Shown: positions 11,171 to 23,239 of the stretch, piece after piece
Layout of the letters: each line of letters opens with the position of its first letter
Position numbering within the stretch: position 1 is the stretch's first letter
Source of the DNA: Priapulus caudatus
Taxonomy: Eukaryota > Priapulida > Priapulimorpha > Priapulimorphida > Priapulidae
Direction: 5' to 3'
DNA length: 41,096 nucleotides
Assembly (NCBI RefSeq): GCF_000485595.1
Contig: NW_014577172.1
Coordinates: 313,370 to 354,465 of the forward strand
The notes under the pieces: model-generated
The model's database searches: none
What the model was told of the DNA's origin: nothing
The model's input: only the letters and a program-made list of their open reading frames with translations
Made by a program: the position numbers and the translations under genes

Positions 11171-13880
11171 ACACGTACGCTGCGTCTAATTAGGTCCTTC
11201 ACGCCCAACAAGTAGCTATTACGTTCACACGAACTGCCGCAATCCGGGAGACAGGTAAAATAAGGGGGTGCCTCGTTTCACACTCGGATTAATAGCATCT
11301 GGGTCATTCATTAGCCTTTGTGGGACATACGCGGCTGTAATGTGCTCATTGGGGTCAGTAGTGCACACTCTGCCAGGGTGGACAGGGAGCCAAGGCGGCG
11401 GTTCGCCGCACGAATGTATCGCATACCTAAGAACGGGTGACGGAGTTAATTCGTCTTAGATTTACTGTCTGGAAGTCAGTAATACGATTGTTCGTGCAAT
11501 CGTTTCTGCATAAAGCTCTCAGACCGGTGTAGGAGAATAAAGAAGAACGCAAGCTAATCTAATTAAACTTGTCTCTCTTAGCTCTCCGACAAATTCTAAA
11601 TGCAGTTTTAATCGAATTAGAACTTGTGTGCGAATTACGTGCAACGATGTTTACCGAGAAACAGTGTTATACTGGTTACTACTGCTGCGGCTGCTGCTGC
11701 TTTAGGCTTGTTAACGCGAGGTGACGTAACACACACCCACTCCATCGGTTGATCTAGTTTGATATCGCCTAAAAGCGCGTATCGTATTACATATTGTGCA
11801 GAAATCCATGCTAATCATCGGGTTTGAAACGCCCATTTTAATGCTACAATGAAAAGCTCGCCTTTTCAGGCGCGGAAACTAGGAGGTAAATGTGCCGGTT
11901 GAGGCCATTCGAGAATTCTACTTATTGTGCAGCGAGCGTGCGCACGGGCAAATCAACCCCCCCTCCCCCTCCCGCCCGATCCATCCTCATCAAATGCGGT
12001 TTTTGATTTTTTCCTCAATACACATACATAGCTGGGAACGTCAGTCAGCCTTGCCTATCGTGTGTAACTCCTTCTCCATCCTTCACGGTCTAGTTGTAGC
12101 CGTCCCGTTACGCGCGTTTTCTTATGCTAAACCGGAGTGCGAAATAGCCTGCCTGCATAGAGTTAGTGTTGTTATAGTGGAAACTCGAACGTATACGTAC
12201 GTATGGTCATTAAGATGCATCGGACATATACCGAGCGCGGTTTTTATTGGGTGGGTATCGTACATATTGATGTGCGGAATCTGTATGGCAAGGACAGAGG
12301 AGAGTCATGGTATCTGTCACGCTGCGATGGGAAACGCGCACGGTGCGCTATATGAAATATATATATAAGGGGTGTGTTTCCCAGCCGTCATATTTCACGG
12401 TTTGCTTAACGGAGTCAGTGTCAATGCGTTTACGACGTGGAACACCAGCTAATAGCATTACTGTTCACGAAGTTATATAGATCCCACATAAATCCGACCG
12501 AACCCCCCTTTTCTACGAACGTAAAACTCGTGTTGTATTATCATACCGATTATATGAGCCCCGAATATATTAGATATTTATTATTATTGTGCTTATTATT
12601 CAAGGATTCTTTATTTGTATCGCATTCCTTGCGATATCTAGATACAATATAAATGTCGTCTTATATTCGTTCGCACCAAGTAATAATCCAAGTGTTTTTA
12701 TAAATAATCCTTCCCGACACAGGATACCCTAGAGATGATGTAAGCATAATTATTTGTTGTTAATTGCAATACGAAGGCCATATTTAGAGCTATTTACATA
12801 ATTTCAATTATTTGCATCACATGTGCGAGTTGTTGATGAAATATTCGCGTGTAATTAGCAAGGAAATAGATGTAATTAGCCAGGAAATAGATGTAATTAG
12901 CGATGATTTAGAAGCGCGATGTCCGTGAGATGCTGTGAATCATGAATCTGTGAATTGCGTTTACTTGTGATTTTTTTTATATGATAAACGGTATTTTCTG
13001 TGTAGGCGTATGCGTGACAACGTTTTAGTTTGATGCTCGGCCGACCGAATATTACGTATGTATAGGGAGCGAATTTTACACCATAATGACCGAGAAACCG
13101 TTAAAGCAAATCTACGCAACTTTCAATCAGGTTGAAGATTGAATGCATGTATAGAACCACGAACTCACGCAAGCAATCCAGTTTTGACGTCCCAAAAACC
13201 AAAGTCATTCTTCGCGCAATAAAAATGTCCTGGCTACACGTCGTTAACTCGCGCGTGACGTGAAAGGTAATATCAGAGAAAACGTATAAGATCTAATGTG
13301 AGACACATTCATCCACCTCGAGCGATCATACTGGTGGCAGCTATGTTAGACAATAGTTACGTATGGTATTAGTATGCTCTTGTCTGAAAGCCCTCAACCG
13401 ATCTGTTGTCGGCCCCACCAAGTCTGACCTATAAAATCGCGTCCATATATCAACAGCGCACACCCAAGGTTTTCCCGTTACGCGGGGTTTTCTGCCCAGC
13501 ATCGTAAAAACGCGCATTCCAGCTATGGATGGCAATGCTGACCCAATTGATACAATAATAAAGAGTATTCGAACCGATTTGTAGAAGAAATCAGAGGGGA
13601 AAAGCGTGCGTCTGTGCGTGAGTGTGTGTGTGTGTGTGATTGGCGGACATTGTTGGTTGTTGTCTTCAACGTCGTACATGGTTATTATAGTCGAACGCTC
13701 AACGCCCTCTATCGCCTGCGTAATTAGTTCGAAATTTCAAGGTTTTCGAAAGACGTGAATTTCGAACTGTAACTGCTGCAAGCGATGTTATTATACAAGC
13801 CACGCTAACTACAAACGCCCTCTGTTAACTAGCGGAAAAAATTAGTCTGTATTTTCTACGAAATGTTGCCGGATGTTGAG
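10765..13880. other. No gene recognised; small repeats only
   Basis: About 3.1 kb of mixed-composition DNA. It holds (CA)n at about 11112-11174, a CTG-rich patch near 11683-11702, three 21-bp tandem units containing GTAATTAGC and GGAAATAGAT near 12850-12905, and a short (GT)n at 13624-13640. Open frames are short, low in protein-like composition and lack convincing splice sites. Confidence 0.5.
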
Positions 13881-13899
13881 ATCACGTGATTCACGTGAT
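13881..13899. promoter_or_regulatory. Paired CACGTG E-boxes in a palindrome
   Basis: ATCACGTGATTCACGTGAT is a 19-base palindromic stretch with two CACGTG hexamers at 13883-13888 and 13892-13897. CACGTG is the canonical site for bHLH-type factors. No gene start is evident next to it, so function is unproven. Confidence 0.25.
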
Positions 13900-14413
13900 A
13901 TTCATAAGCTTCTGTGTTGGTCTGTGCATCAAGATGTTTGCCGTCATTGTTAATAAAAAATTATTTTTATTATTTTATCAACTGCTTTGTTTGTGCGCAA
14001 AGTGTAGCTGAATTTTTTTTTATTAGCAATAGCACAAGGCAGTCATGGTGCGAATAAACAAATCAAAATACCATTAGGAACATAGAACGATGGAATAGCT
14101 TTCATTTAGCTCTACTCCAATATATGTTATCATCCTTCCCATTTTTATATTAAAAACTTTTAGTTGGAAGGACTGGAGTAAAACAAAATCGTAGAAAAAT
14201 AGTTTATATCTTAGTCACTGACGTATTTATAACTATATATAGACTGCTAAATTTTCTGAGATGTGATGTCGATCCAGATGGTGTTCGTATAAAATGACTA
14301 TATATGTCGCATATATATATTTTATTCGAAATAAAATCATCGTATAAGCGAAATATGACAGACTATGTCAAGCGGGATGTTCAGGATGTTCATTATGTTA
14401 TATATATATAAAT

Positions 14414-14554
14414 ACTTGCTTACTATATCCCGTTTGTCTCGCAATGGGTGGTCCAAAAGATAATAGAAGAACACTATTGTTCGTCTAACACGCGTGTTAT
14501 TCTATTATCTTTTGGACCACCCATTGCGAGACAAACGGGATATAGTAAGCAAGT
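14414..14554. mobile_element. Perfect 55-bp inverted repeat, MITE-like or hairpin locus
   Basis: The left arm at 14414-14468 begins ACTTGCTTACTATATCCC and the right arm at 14500-14554 ends GGGATATAGTAAGCAAGT. I find no mismatch across 55 bases. The loop is 31 nt (14469-14499) and itself holds the palindrome TAACACGCGTGTTA. I see no clear target-site duplication at the outer ends. Perfect arms suggest a young miniature inverted-repeat element or a recently formed inverted duplication. Transcription would give a long perfect hairpin, more siRNA-like than microRNA-like. Confidence 0.7.
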
Positions 14555-14559
14555 TTCAT

Positions 14560-16240
14560 TTCCGCAATGGATAATATTTTTAACCTTATATATATATAAA
14601 TACATGATCCTATATATAAGACATGACACTGTAATTCTTTAGTGGCTAAGAGCGCGCGCTTCGCTAGCTTACCAAACCAAGCTTAATGACAAAGCTATAT
14701 GACATTTTATTATAGTCATTATTTCCTCAACGCATGCGCCGTTCGCTTTCTCCCCTTTGGTAACCGCAGTGACCAATATCTGTGTTGTGGTGACCACACT
14801 TCTCTAGAAAGCGGCCACGCGTGTCGTGGCAAATATTGTTCCAGCCCTGTATCTCAAGAGCACTGACGCTACACGTACACACGGTCCCACCCTGCGAAAA
14901 GAAAAGAGCACATTCTTGCAATTGGGCGGACTATACCCACCCATGTACAGCCCTGATTCCCAGAGCCAATCCCTGAGGCATGCTGCACACGGGAACGAAA
15001 GTATATACCATTTCTATATTCAATTTTACCAATCAATGTCCCATATATGTAAATTATCTAGACTGGCAGCGCCCTACGATCGCCCTCATATTTGTTACAG
15101 GCGTGTCCGCTATCAAATACGAATTAAGGTATGTGGTTAGGGTTTATAATCACAGTTGCAGAGGGCGAAGCTAGCAACATAGACATCTATATATATGTTC
15201 CCAGTTGATGGCTACAGGTAAGATGGTATCTGAGAAGGCCGCTGCCTCGTGGATCTGATATTGCCCTCAGGCTTAAATAGACCCTACTAACTGACTCTCC
15301 CCTTCACTCTTCATATCGCCACGAATATCTTCCCATCTGTCTGTATCTCTGTCTGTCGATCTGTCTGACTGTCTTCCTGTTTGTCTGTTTGTCTATTTGT
15401 CTGTTTGTCTATCTGTCTGTCTGTCCGTCGGTTTCTTTTGCTCAATTATCTTCTCTCTTGTTTCTCTCTCTTTCTTTTCTCTCCTAAACAAAAGCCATTT
15501 ATCTTATTATATTAATCCAATTATATTATATTATTGGCCGTTCCATCCGCCTAAAGTTTTCTCACTCAACAATTTCTACCGATATAGTAGAATAGAAGGC
15601 GCGGAATCTGCGAAGTAGCGGCAACACGATCTCTTCCCCATCCTATATCGATTGTGGGCCGTTTTAGTACGCACTCTAACGGCTCGTATACAAGCCCTTA
15701 CAATCGGTCGGTATTTTTTTGCCTACTCAAGTCAACACGATTTGCAACTATTTGCGAAAATCGCGAAAACCGGGTCACGACAAAAGCTTCTGTCCGGGGT
15801 GCGTTCGTGTGTCCCGCACGCCACCGTCTGTGTCTGCACTCCACGTCCCCCCCCTTCCTCTACCCCCCGATACACCCACCGATCGTTCGTGCCTACAAAG
15901 TTTATCTTGTTCTAAACGTCCTTTGCCGAAACGTTTTCACTTTCCAATAAAAATAGCGCGAGACGCCGTGGTGTTGCTGCGTGACTGTGAGGCACGGACA
16001 AACGCTACGCCCCCTCGTATCCCTACGCATTAGTTCTGCACGGGTTCCCTCGACGCTGGCTCCGCCTATTGCGTGAGCGACGAACTTATTACGTGGGCCG
16101 GCGGGACGGCGTGCCACACACGGGCTCAGCTTAGCGAGCGGTGCAGCAGGCGAGATATAACGGGACGTCACAGTGGACCTGAACTATAGATCGTAGACTA
16201 CGCTGATACTAGCCTAACTACGAATAGCAGGCAGTCCATG
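14560..16240. other. No gene recognised; pyrimidine-rich patch
   Basis: Contains short (AT)n runs near 14585 and 15187, (CTGT)/(TTGT)-type repeats at about 15335-15430 and a T/C-rich patch at 15440-15490. A splice-donor-like CAGGTAAGA occurs at 15215-15223 without a convincing exon before it. Open frames at 14826-15140 and 15652-16033 match no family I know. Confidence 0.45.
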
Positions 16241-16249
16241 TGATCGGAC

Positions 16250-16280
16250 TTTGGATATATACACGAAGCCGAGAGAGAAG
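16250..16280 (+). promoter_or_regulatory. Candidate core promoter (TATA-like) upstream of the LDLa/EGF gene
   Basis: GGATATATACACG at about 16251-16263 resembles a TATA box. It is followed some 20-60 bp downstream by GA repeats and about 105 bp downstream by a strong donor, CAACAG|GTAAGA. A 5' non-coding exon is expected for this gene because its first coding exon has only 6 nt of leader. Strand and distance (9.6 kb) fit, but TATA-like words are common in this AT-rich DNA. Confidence 0.25.
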
Positions 16281-16366
16281 AGAGAAGAGAGAGAGAGAGA
16301 GAGAGGGAGAGGAAACGGAAGACCTCACCAGAGAATAAGGAAACAGGGTCAGCGCTCGCGCAACAG
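16281..16366 (+). other. Candidate 5' non-coding exon
   Basis: A GA-rich leader (uninterrupted (GA)n at about 16285-16307) ends in CGCAACAG followed by GTAAGA at 16367-16372, which matches the animal splice-donor consensus. It contains no ATG-initiated frame of note. It could be the untranslated first exon spliced to 25920. The start is a guess from the TATA-like box and only the donor end is well defined. Confidence 0.25.
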
Positions 16367-17181
16367 GTAAGAACGACTATTCACGAATTCTAGTTCATAT
16401 TTGTCTTCGGCGGGTAGCGATGATTGTGCACGCGTATATGCACAGGTGCTTTCCCGCGCACACACAATGGACTAGTGGCCGACATCGGCAGTAGCCATAT
16501 GACGGAAACCGACAACTAGCCACTGGTCAACCTTTCAAGCGGATGTGGAATAATTTACTGCTTCCACATTAACGTCATGGTAATTCCACGTTAGGGAGCG
16601 TGTATCTACGACCAGCCGAAGTAAAGATATAGAGATACTGCCCGGGTGTACAACAGCGCAGCAAAAATTCATTAAAATTTAACATCCTTGAGGAATTTCA
16701 GTGAGACCGAAGCAGGCTTTACGGTTAGGATTGCCTTGAACACAAGTGTCGTCTGCACGTTTTCCATTTAGGACGGACTGTATAAATTACACTTGGATGG
16801 TCCCTGTCGTACGTGTCACCCTGAATGACATGATTGGCATTTTGAAAAGCGCAGTCGAATTTATAATTGGAACAAATTTAAGGTTATGTTAAAACGGGTA
16901 GCCATAAACGCTCGTGTCCCGACAGACGCGTGTGTCGTAACAGTGCACCAGGTATAAACATTTTTGCATAAATTATCGCGAGCCTTAACCCGTTACCTCC
17001 TATACATCGTCACGCGAGAATCAATTATACGAAGCGAACGAATGCAGGACTGCATGCGTACGATGTGTGTCAGTAACGTAGTTGGTGTAAATATATCATT
17101 GCGATATCAATCCTGCCGGCCATTATCATTGGTGACATATCGTATAAACTATTATGACATATCCGTGTCGACAATAACCAA

Positions 17182-17231
17182 AGCCCACCGACCTGCCCCC
17201 AGCCACCCGTCAACGTCACCAGCACCAGCAG

Positions 17232-17280
<49 letters not shown>

Positions 17281-17287
17281 TTAATGC
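17182..17287 (+). repeat. CAG-repeat tract, left version at assembly gap
   Basis: Starts AGCCCACCGACCTGCCCCC, runs through a (CAG)n stretch and ends CAGCTTAATGC immediately before ten N. The same start and end words bound 17298-17478. The left version lacks most of the CAC interruptions seen on the right. Confidence 0.85.
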
Positions 17288-17297
17288 NNNNNNNNNN
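17288..17297. other. Assembly gap (10 N)
   Basis: Ten N separate two versions of the same CAG-repeat locus. The left contig ends with the right-hand border of the repeat and the right contig begins with its left-hand border. This is the pattern of unmerged overlapping contig ends or two alleles placed in series. Confidence 0.95.
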
Positions 17298-17344
17298 AGC
17301 CCACCGACCTGCCCCCAGCCACCCGTCAACGTCACCAGCACCAC

Positions 17345-17382
<38 letters not shown>

Positions 17383-17422
17383 CCACCACCAGCAGCAGCA
17401 GCAGCAGCACCACCACCAGCAG

Positions 17423-17471
<49 letters not shown>

Positions 17472-17478
17472 TTAATGC
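17298..17478 (+). repeat. CAG-repeat tract with CAC interruptions, right version
   Basis: Three CAG blocks are separated by CACCACCAC triplets. The CAG frame stays open from the AG before CCCACCGAC (17300) through the tract to a TGA at about 17539. It would read as a Gln tract with His triplets followed by LNASRDFHGQRLYERVQFL. A pyrimidine-rich CTGCCCCCAG just upstream could serve as a splice acceptor. This might be a terminal coding exon or only a repeat, and I cannot decide. Confidence 0.6.
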
Positions 17479-17574
17479 TAGCCGCGATTTTCATGGTCAG
17501 AGATTATACGAACGAGTCCAGTTTCTTTCGAGCGAGTGACGATCGTTGGTCCGCTAGAGTGAATTCAAACGGAT

Positions 17575-17660
17575 AAGTATATATATAAGCTCGTCGCTTC
17601 GTGAGGCGTCGGGGTGGATAACAGGGGGAGTAGCGAGCGGAGCGGAGCAGCAGCTTCAGG
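17575..17660 (+). promoter_or_regulatory. Alternative TATA-like promoter with donor-like site
   Basis: GTATATATATAAGCTCG at about 17578-17594 is a strong match to a TATA box. GC-rich DNA with GGAGCGGAGCAGCAG follows, then CTTCAG|GTGTAA (GT at 17660-17661), a moderate donor. It is a second possible 5' end for a + strand transcript such as the LDLa/EGF gene. Confidence 0.2.
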
Positions 17661-17664
17661 TGTA

Positions 17665-19720
17665 AAGATGTGACACGCGCGCGGGGACATCAGAGCGTGA
17701 CGCGAGGACGGAGCGCGACACCCCGCTAGCAGGACAATGTGACAGCACCTGCTCGCGGGAGTAAATCCACCCACAGGCGTTCGCGCATGCAAGCTAGCGT
17801 TAAACAAATTGTGGTTTCCTCCCCCAGAGCCAAGGATAGCGGACCCAAACCTACCAATTACCGAGGAGATTTTTTTAACAGTTGCCAAGGTGGTTGTGAG
17901 TTAATAAAAGCCTTCGGAGGGTCAGCGACGCTGACAATTTGTACTTAGCAGCCGATTTCCGCCAATAAACAGCGCGAAAAAAAACGCCAACACAAACAAA
18001 GAGGTTTTGAAGGCGGTCTGTGCAGTAGCACGTGTAAGGTCACACAGGTGTCATCGAGGAGCAATTTTTTAAAAATAACAGCAAAGTATAATATGCTAAA
18101 TGTTTAAAAGACATTAACCTCCCTCCACTCGCTCCTCCATTTAGAGTCTATATTATAAAGATGCGTCGAGCGGTGAGAACACGGTGGCAGAGCGCAATAA
18201 GCAAGCCATCCCATCGCTGCTAAGCTATTAATCTTGTTTTGTTCAGCGGATGAACGAAAGCGGATGAAACAGGTTTCCGAGCGGATCACTTAACGCCTAT
18301 CTCACCATTAACTTAATAGATCAACATCTTAAACATCATCTTGGCACGAATAGCCATAATTTGCGGCCCGTGTCAAATGGTGAATTCTAGTGAGTTCTAG
18401 TTAGATGAGTTCATCCGATAGCAGCAGAGATGAATAGCAAGTAACTCCTTCACCACTCCACCGCCCACGCGTTGTTCTACACTACCGCAGGCGCCTGCTG
18501 CTCCGGGGTGTTATATATAAACTCACGTGAGGCGTGTAACACGGGCTGAATCGCACGCGATGGCACACGTCAGCGCATATAAAAAAGAGTGTAGTAAATT
18601 ATCAAACGGCTATCAAACGTAGATTAAATTAATAGAGGCCGCCTGAGTCGCAGCATAAAATAATTGAAATTAACGCGATTGGCTGGGCTCACGCGACGCA
18701 GCGCCCCAGGAGTTAACCAACCAGTCTTCGTCGTCGTCATGGTTATGCGTCGGCTGTTGCGTCATGGCGCGCGTCACCGTTTCGACGGGGGGGGGCGTGT
18801 GCGTGGATGACCCACACTCGGCCACAGCCCGCCACGCGATGCTATCTCTATGACCGATATGACGGGTGGTGTGCGCATGCGCGTATGCAGACGAACCCAG
18901 GCCCCCCCGCGCACGCGCGCGCGTGAACTTTCGCAATCAAGCGTTGATCGAAGTTCTAATTTTAGAAAAGTTGATCGTATCGTTCTGATACGCAACGACT
19001 TTACGTAAGTTCTTGGATGGCTGCTAGAAGAATTATCGGTTTGTTGCGTAGCGTAGGTTGCGGCTGCGACGGGAGGGGATGGAGGGGACGTAAACTTCCA
19101 TAGATGAATATTCATAGACATGTGTTAGACGAGACAGCTATCAAGATATCTCAGCGGGGTAGGGAATCTCTCATAATGCCCTCGTCACGGTGTTGTTCCC
19201 GCACTTGATTCTTCGATTAAAAACCACTTAGAAGCTACGATTCTTTGGGCCGCAGTTCTCCTTATATGTAGAAAGTTGGGGCCATTCGGGTACATCTGTG
19301 GTTTACGCGTAACCACCGCTTTTTTTTTTATCTTCAAGTGACGAGAAATGTAGGAAAAAAGTGGGTCTTTCTGTGCTTTACGCATTCTTTATGTGACGAT
19401 AACTGTAGCGCACCTGAACACGTGCCAGCCACATTCTGCTGACGTATCATAACGATACTCGACAAGCGTGGGTATCCCGGTCTGTATGTCACCACGCTTC
19501 AGATGTAGTACGATTGTCCGACACAATACATCAGCTCACCAGCAAAGCGAAATCTATCATCGGTGTCGAACACGCTTCACTCGCGCAACACGAAAATAGT
19601 GTTTTTTTTATCGCTTCGTCGCCTTACAGATTAGGGCTAGCTTTAGGATTAACTAGCAAACACTCAGTAAACATGAGAGGGAAAATATAGTGGCAGTTAC
19701 GCTAAACAAATAGTACACAT
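17665..19720. other. No gene recognised
   Basis: About 2 kb of mixed sequence with a homopolymer G run near 18786 and another TATA-like word (TTATATATAAACTC) near 18512. Open frames on either strand, such as 18670-19121 minus, match no known family and lack splice support. Confidence 0.45.
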
Positions 19721-19722
19721 CG

Positions 19723-20674
19723 AATATATATATATATATATATATATATCCTGCGATATAAACGGGGACACTGTGTAGACACTCTCTCTCTTTCAAAAAA
19801 AGTGCAAGTGATTGCTTTACGACAAATATTAAGACCAATACATCACGACTACTCGCAGCTTCAAAGTGCGTAGCGGGGTCCCCCCCCCCGCGAGCCTGCT
19901 GTCTATATCCAAGGTGAACCAGCCGATCATTAAAACATAGCATTCCGAGCTGAGAGAGAGAGAGAGAGAGAGAGAGCCGAAATCAACTGCCTTTACGCCC
20001 GCGGCCGTGCCGTAACGGACGACCTGCCGCAATAGAGTATCTGTGACAGCTGCTGCAGATCTGTGCTAATACCAGCGGACAGGCAGGTTAGCGGGAGGGT
20101 ATAGAGCGCTCGAGAAGAATTATCTGCGATCAAGAAGCAAATCGCCAAGCCGCTCTAGAGTGAAATACGTTTAAGCTTAGTACGCGTTTCAAAATGTCGT
20201 CATAGGAACACAGATGAGTATTATATAACGCTGTAATAATAACTATATTAGTAACAACGACGTGTGCTTAAAATCACGGCACATATAACCGAAAAATACA
20301 TCGAGCAAAAAACCAATTCCTAGAAAAAATCTAAAAAAATCTAAAAGATTTATAGAAAGACTTTCGCCCCGACATTGTGATGTAACTCGTTATGTGAGAT
20401 ATTGCGACTGGACTGGAATTTACATACTACGGGTTGTGTGAGAAGCGGAGACGTGAGAAATGAGACAGCAAGTCGTGACCCGTCAGTCACGTGTCAGTCA
20501 TCCATCTTGTAACGTTAACGGTTCTAAGTTACCGCTCGCTGCAGGCACCTCCCATGCAGCTAACACGCACAAGGTCACGCACTGCATGCGCCCTATAACC
20601 AAATTCATCGCTTCTGTAATTGCTGTTTGACCAATTCAGTCGCTCAGTAGCCTGTAGCCATTCAACGTTAGAAC
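19723..20674. other. (AT)n run and unannotated DNA
   Basis: (AT)n at about 19723-19749, a run of ten C near 19880 and (GA)n at 19951-19976 are visible. The rest to 20674 shows no gene. Confidence 0.5.
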
Positions 20675-20719
20675 GCGCGCGCACACACATACACACAAAC
20701 ACACCACGACCACACACAC

Positions 20720-20811
<92 letters not shown>

Positions 20812-20820
20812 ACACACACT

Positions 20821-20854
<34 letters not shown>

Positions 20855-21139
20855 ACACACACGACGCACACACACACACACAACACACACACATACACAC
20901 ACAACACACACACACACACACACACACCACTACACACCATACACACACATCACTCACGGCACACACACACGCGGCGCACACACAGACGCACACACACACG
21001 CACACACACACCGCGCACACACAGACGCACACACACACACACACACACATACATACAACACCACACACATACAACATACACACACACCACCACACAACAT
21101 ACACACACACACACAACACACACATACACACACATACAG

Positions 21140-21185
<46 letters not shown>

Positions 21186-21333
21186 ACACACATACACCAC
21201 ACACACACATACACACACACACACACACAACACACACGACGCACACACACACACACCGACTGGCGCGCGACACATACACACACACACACGCACACACACA
21301 CCACAACACACACACACGCACGCACGCACGCCA

Positions 21334-21365
<32 letters not shown>

Positions 21366-21369
21366 CGAA

Positions 21370-21401
<32 letters not shown>

Positions 21402-21552
21402 CACAAGACGCACACACGCACGCACGCACGAACGACGCACGCACAGACACACACACAACACAGCACGCACACACACGCGCGCCACGCACGCACACGCCAC
21501 ACACACATCACACACACAAGCACGCAGCACACGCACGCACGCACGCACGCAA

Positions 21553-21584
<32 letters not shown>

Positions 21585-21650
21585 CACACCACACACAAGC
21601 ACGCACACACACGGGCACGCACGCACGCACGCACGACACACACACACACA
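20675..21650. repeat. ~1 kb (CA)n and (CACG)n microsatellite
   Basis: Almost continuous CA dinucleotide with interruptions every 10-40 bases. A (GCAC)n sub-block lies at about 21315-21390 and again near 21535-21570 and 21610-21632. The lack of stops produces frames of 373-382 residues made only of His-Thr or Cys-Val; they are artefacts. Confidence 0.97.
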
Positions 21651-21654
21651 CTTA

Positions 21655-22640
21655 CTAATTTTTTTATACAAAGACAATATTAGAGTAAGAAAACGAAGGT
21701 TGGAATCCCAATACGTGTTTTCGAAAATCTTTTTTCTTTGAGATCGAACCGCTGTGGTTCATGTTTTTTCACGTATCGCGCCTCTCCCAACAGTATGTGT
21801 CTCTACTACAATAGAGTCGAGATGCTCATCACTCTTTAAGAGGTCCGGGTGTTGATACCGACGCTGTCACAACAGTCCGTGGCACGTCGCTTGTTTACGC
21901 GAATGTGACAGCAATGAATATGAACGCGGGTAGGCGATATAAACGGCGTTTACATATGGCGTCCACCGACCGCATGCATTCCCGCGGTCTCGCCGACGCC
22001 TCGACGGAATTGATCGCCAAACCTCCATTGTTCCATGAACATCTCTGCATACCGACGCCGCATCTCAGCATGCGGTCCTGCGCTCGCGCAGCATTAAGCG
22101 CTACCGCACCATGCATCCACCAGCCATCACCTGATCATCCAGGCGCACTGCACGGTGCCTCTACTAACACTTTGCCGCGTAATTAAAGACGTCTTTCGTT
22201 TCCGCGTCTAACCGGAGCGGAAATAAGGTCAGCTGGGAGATTACGCTGCTAGCTGTGAGAAAACACACCGTCAGTGGCCTTCCCTCGCTTAGACGCTAAG
22301 CCCGTGTCGCCGGCGTTCTCACACGTTTTAGCGACGGGCTCTTCTGTGTGTTCGAGAGTGAAAGACTCCCGTTTGCCTCGCATCTTCGGCCACCCTCGTC
22401 TCCGGAGCTCGTATCACCTGACGCCCGCTGTTGTGCGGACACACCGTGGCTTGGTGTACCAGACCTATTATCGCAGAGGTAGCGCGACCAAGCCCGGGGG
22501 GGGGGGCCTGCGTGCGCTAGTGCTTCGCTCTGCTTCTCCTAAAACTTTCTATAATTGCCACGATGTGAATGCAAACTTCGGGCTGAATTCTGAAGAAGGC
22601 GAGCCTTACGTTGCGTAAGACGAAGTACAATATATATATG

Positions 22641-22680
<40 letters not shown>

Positions 22681-23160
22681 TATATACTGGCAGCAACGCG
22701 CTATAGAGGAACGAAGATCAAATGTTCTATTATGCAATCAAGCTCTTGAGGGAGTTATAGAGCTTGAAGAAGCAGATGATGATATCATGACGTCAACTAT
22801 TTTTCCGCGTATAGTCCCGCGAAGGTCGGTTTAGTGTAGCCCCCCCCCCTGTACTCATGTCCCGGACATACCTTATAAACACATTCAACCACTCAACATG
22901 GATAATATCAGTAATCCTTACATTCCACTCAATCCAGTCATTGTCAAGTTTCATTTCCTCAAGACTCAAAACGGATTTCAATACTATCTGCATTCTTTAC
23001 TTAAGAGTTGCTTCGTCGCGCACGAGTAAGAGACAGTACTTGGGGATTGTACGGTGTACTCTTATAGTTACTGGTGCTAGACGTAAGGTCGAGTACCCAC
23101 CTGTGTAGAGGATCTCTATGGTAGCGTGATTTATCAAAGTTATCACATAATACATTCACC
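21655..23160. other. No gene recognised; GC-richer stretch and (AT)n
   Basis: 21900-22620 is GC-richer than its surroundings and open in several frames (for example 22274-22618 plus), but no domain or splice signal is recognisable. A G run lies near 22496-22507, (AT)n at about 22629-22686 and a C run near 22840. Confidence 0.4.
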
Positions 23161-23162
<2 letters not shown>

Positions 23163-23191
<29 letters not shown>

Positions 23192-23197
23192 GCCCTC

Positions 23198-23239
<42 letters not shown>

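Noticed and set aside
14448-14642. 64-residue frame crossing the perfect hairpin
   Set aside because: It is an accidental reading through the inverted repeat, with no conserved motif.
15397-15618. CTGT-type repeat and T/C-rich stretch as a long polypyrimidine tract before an exon
   Set aside because: No AG followed by a convincing open exon with a donor was found downstream.
20529-21741. Open frames of 373 (+) and 382 (-) residues
   Set aside because: They are His-Thr and Cys-Val translations of a (CA)n microsatellite, with no domain.
22274-22618. 114-residue + strand frame in GC-richer DNA
   Set aside because: No recognisable domain, no splice sites at its ends, and comparable frames exist on the other strand.
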